DNA of 64,000 nucleotides from Hydractinia symbiolongicarpus (taxonomy: Eukaryota; Cnidaria; Hydrozoa; Anthoathecata; Hydractiniidae), in the NCBI RefSeq assembly GCF_029227915.1, contig NC_079887.1, positions 806,001 to 870,000 on the forward strand, read 5' to 3'. Of this stretch, positions 63,031 through 64,000 are shown piece after piece. The notes beneath the pieces are model-generated. The model ran no database searches. It was not told where the DNA came from and saw nothing but the letters and a program-made list of their open reading frames with translations. Position 1 is the stretch's first letter. Every line of letters begins with the position of its first letter. The position numbers and the translations under genes are program-made.

Positions 63031-63839
63031 AATCGTTCGGGAAATGAGATTACTCCCTGGGTACTTTCTTTGTATACATTCGACTATACGGGCCAAGCCC
63101 GGGATTTACGGGAAATCGCGGGTTTTCGTTTGCCGGCGATTGAACTTCTTTTATTCAGCGTCTCATCAAAAATGAAAACATTTTTGAAAACTACAAGTCT
63201 CATGCCTTTAGGGGTAAAAAAATAATAAAAAAAATCGTTCGGGAAATGAGTTTACTCCCTGGGTACTTTCTTTGTATACTTTTGACTATACGGGCCAAGC
63301 CCGGGATTTACGGGAAATCGCGGGTTTTCGTTTGCCGGCGATTAAACTTCTTTATTCAGCGTCTCATCAAAAATGAAAACATTTACAAAAACTACAAGTC
63401 TTATGCGTTTTAGTGGTGAAAAAATAATTTAAAAATCGTTCTGGAAATGAGTTTACTCCCTGGGTACTTTCTTTGTATACTTTTGACTATACGGGCCGAG
63501 TCCGGGATTTAGGGAAATAGCAGGTTTTCGTTTGCCGGCGATTAAACTGCTTTTATTCAGCGTCTCATCAAAAATGAAAACATTTTTGAAAACTACAAGT
63601 CTCATGTGTTTTAGTGGTGAAAAAATAATTTAAAAAATCGTTCGGGAAATGAGTTTACTCCCTGGGTACTTTCTTTGTATACTTTTGACTATACGGGCCA
63701 AGCCCGGGATTTACGGGAAATCGCGGGTTTTCGTTTGTCGGCGATTAAACTTCTTTTATTCAGCGTCTCATCAAAAATGAAAACATTTTTAAAAACTACA
63801 AGTCTTATGCGTTTTAGTGGTGAAAAAATAATTTAAAAA

Positions 63840-64000
63840 ATCGTTCGGGAAATGACATTACTCCCTGGGTACTTTCTTTGTATACATTCGACTATACGGG
63901 CCAAGCCCGGGATTTACGGGAAATCGCGGGTTTTCGTTTGCCGGCGATTGAACTTCTTTTATTCAGCGTCTCATCAAAAATGAAAACATTTTTGAAAACT
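63840..64000 (+). repeat. Partial monomer at the right window edge
   Basis: The last monomer starts at 63,840 and is cut after 161 bases, within the A-tract half. The array continues to the right. The copy carries ATGACATTACTCC and CGATTGAACTTC, the latter shared with copies at about 59,500, 60,508 and 63,138. Confidence 0.95.

Larger units (their letters stand above)
1..64000 (+). repeat. Satellite DNA array, ~203-bp monomer, about 315 head-to-tail copies
   Basis: Every stretch of the window is a recognisable copy of one monomer. Anchors such as CCTGGGTAC, GACTATACGGGCC, GCCGGCGATTAAAC, CTCATCAAAAATG and ACTACAAGTCT recur every 200-203 bp from first to last base. The first boundary is at 9 and the last start at 63,840, giving about 315 monomers with a mean step near 202.6 bp. 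All copies read point the same way. The plus strand here is only the given strand; the array has no intrinsic sense. There is no unique spacer, no transposon and no gene. Array size, homogeneity and multi-monomer repeats fit a eukaryotic centromeric or heterochromatic satellite. The family is not one I recognise, and the centromere assignment is inference because satellite arrays can also be subtelomeric or interstitial. Confidence 0.98.
30790..64000 (+). repeat. Right homogenisation domain
   Basis: This part is characterised by the TTTCATTAAGCG type (from 30.9 kb), the ATGAGTTTTAGTGTTT type (from 31.97 kb), AAACGTTCGGG or AAACTTTCGGG junctions (from 38.7 kb) and frequent CCTTTTTAAAAAC. Many units here are exact multiples of 203 bp (406, 1,218, 4,263 and 4,466). 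Between about 26.7 and 30.8 kb lies a transition dominated by the 5-mer triplication. Confidence 0.75.

Noticed and set aside
1-64000. CRISPR array
   Set aside because: The repeated unit is the whole 203 bp with no unique spacers, and copies differ by scattered substitutions rather than by repeat-spacer alternation.
1-64000. Ribosomal DNA spacer repeats or tandem RNA gene cluster
   Set aside because: No rRNA, tRNA, 5S or snRNA-like sequence occurs in the monomer, and no transcription unit interrupts the array.
1-64000. Transposon or LTR origin within the window
   Set aside because: No terminal repeats, target-site duplications, polymerase or transposase motifs, or poly-A-tailed insertions are visible. 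An ancient mobile-element origin of the monomer cannot be excluded but has no support here.
1-64000. Strict single-period higher-order repeat (fixed n-mer)
   Set aside because: Steps of 1, 2, 5, 6, 7, 12, 13, 19-22 and about 26 monomers all occur and none extends through the window, so no single period describes the array.

Overview
The whole 64 kb window is one uninterrupted, head-to-tail tandem array of a single AT-rich satellite monomer of about 203 bp (observed about 200-207 bp, mostly 202-203). I estimate about 315 copies from the first and last monomer boundaries (positions 9 and 63,840, mean step about 202.6 bp). All copies I read are in the same orientation. I found no unique sequence, transposon insertion, inverted block, RNA gene or credible protein gene. 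Both window edges fall inside monomers, so the array is longer than 64 kb. A homogeneous array of this size with multi-monomer (higher-order) duplications points to a eukaryotic centromeric, pericentromeric or other heterochromatic satellite in a long-read assembly. I do not recognise the family and cannot name the organism. The monomer is about 37% GC but CpG-rich (13 CpG in the reference monomer, about 1.8 times expectation by my hand count), which hints at a lineage or locus with little germline CpG loss, or at very recent homogenisation.

Monomer anatomy (m1 = the A of ATCGTT, reference monomer 53,723-53,925): a 5' part with a GTATAC palindrome; a GC-rich core with four CGGG words starting 11, 9 and 10 bp apart; a GCCGGC palindrome; then a long A/T-tract half including T5A5 and an A-rich junction to the next copy. 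Copies fall into recurring types. The main split is between monomers carrying TTCG-N6-CGGG with CCCGGG and CGCGGG, and monomers carrying TTTG at the same place with GAGTCCAGG and CGCAGG. The TTCG-N6-CGGG word is one base short of the minimal CENP-B box (TTCG-N4-A-N2-CGGG), so the dimorphism resembles the box-plus/box-minus alternation of primate alpha satellite.

Layout: the left domain (1 to about 26.7 kb) is rich in CCCATCAAATATG monomers, GAGTCCGGCATTT monomers and the AGGGGTA/AATAT junction. A transition zone (about 26.7-30.8 kb) follows. The right domain (about 30.8-64 kb) contains ATGAGTTTTAGTGTTT, TTTCATTAAGCG and AAACGTTCGGG monomers that I did not see further left. Nested multimer duplications occur throughout: a 12-mer step (2,430 bp), tandem 7-mer (1,417 bp), 6-mers (1,215 and 1,218 bp), 5-mers (about 1,010-1,013 bp, one triplicated), a large 19-mer/22-mer tandem duplication at 45.2-53.5 kb, and 13-mer and 26-mer steps at 54-63 kb. 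There is no single fixed higher-order period. The picture is of an actively rearranging array evolving by unequal exchange and short conversion tracts. Open reading frames in the window are by-products of the repeat: 203 is not a multiple of 3, and most of them open at TTG or GTG.
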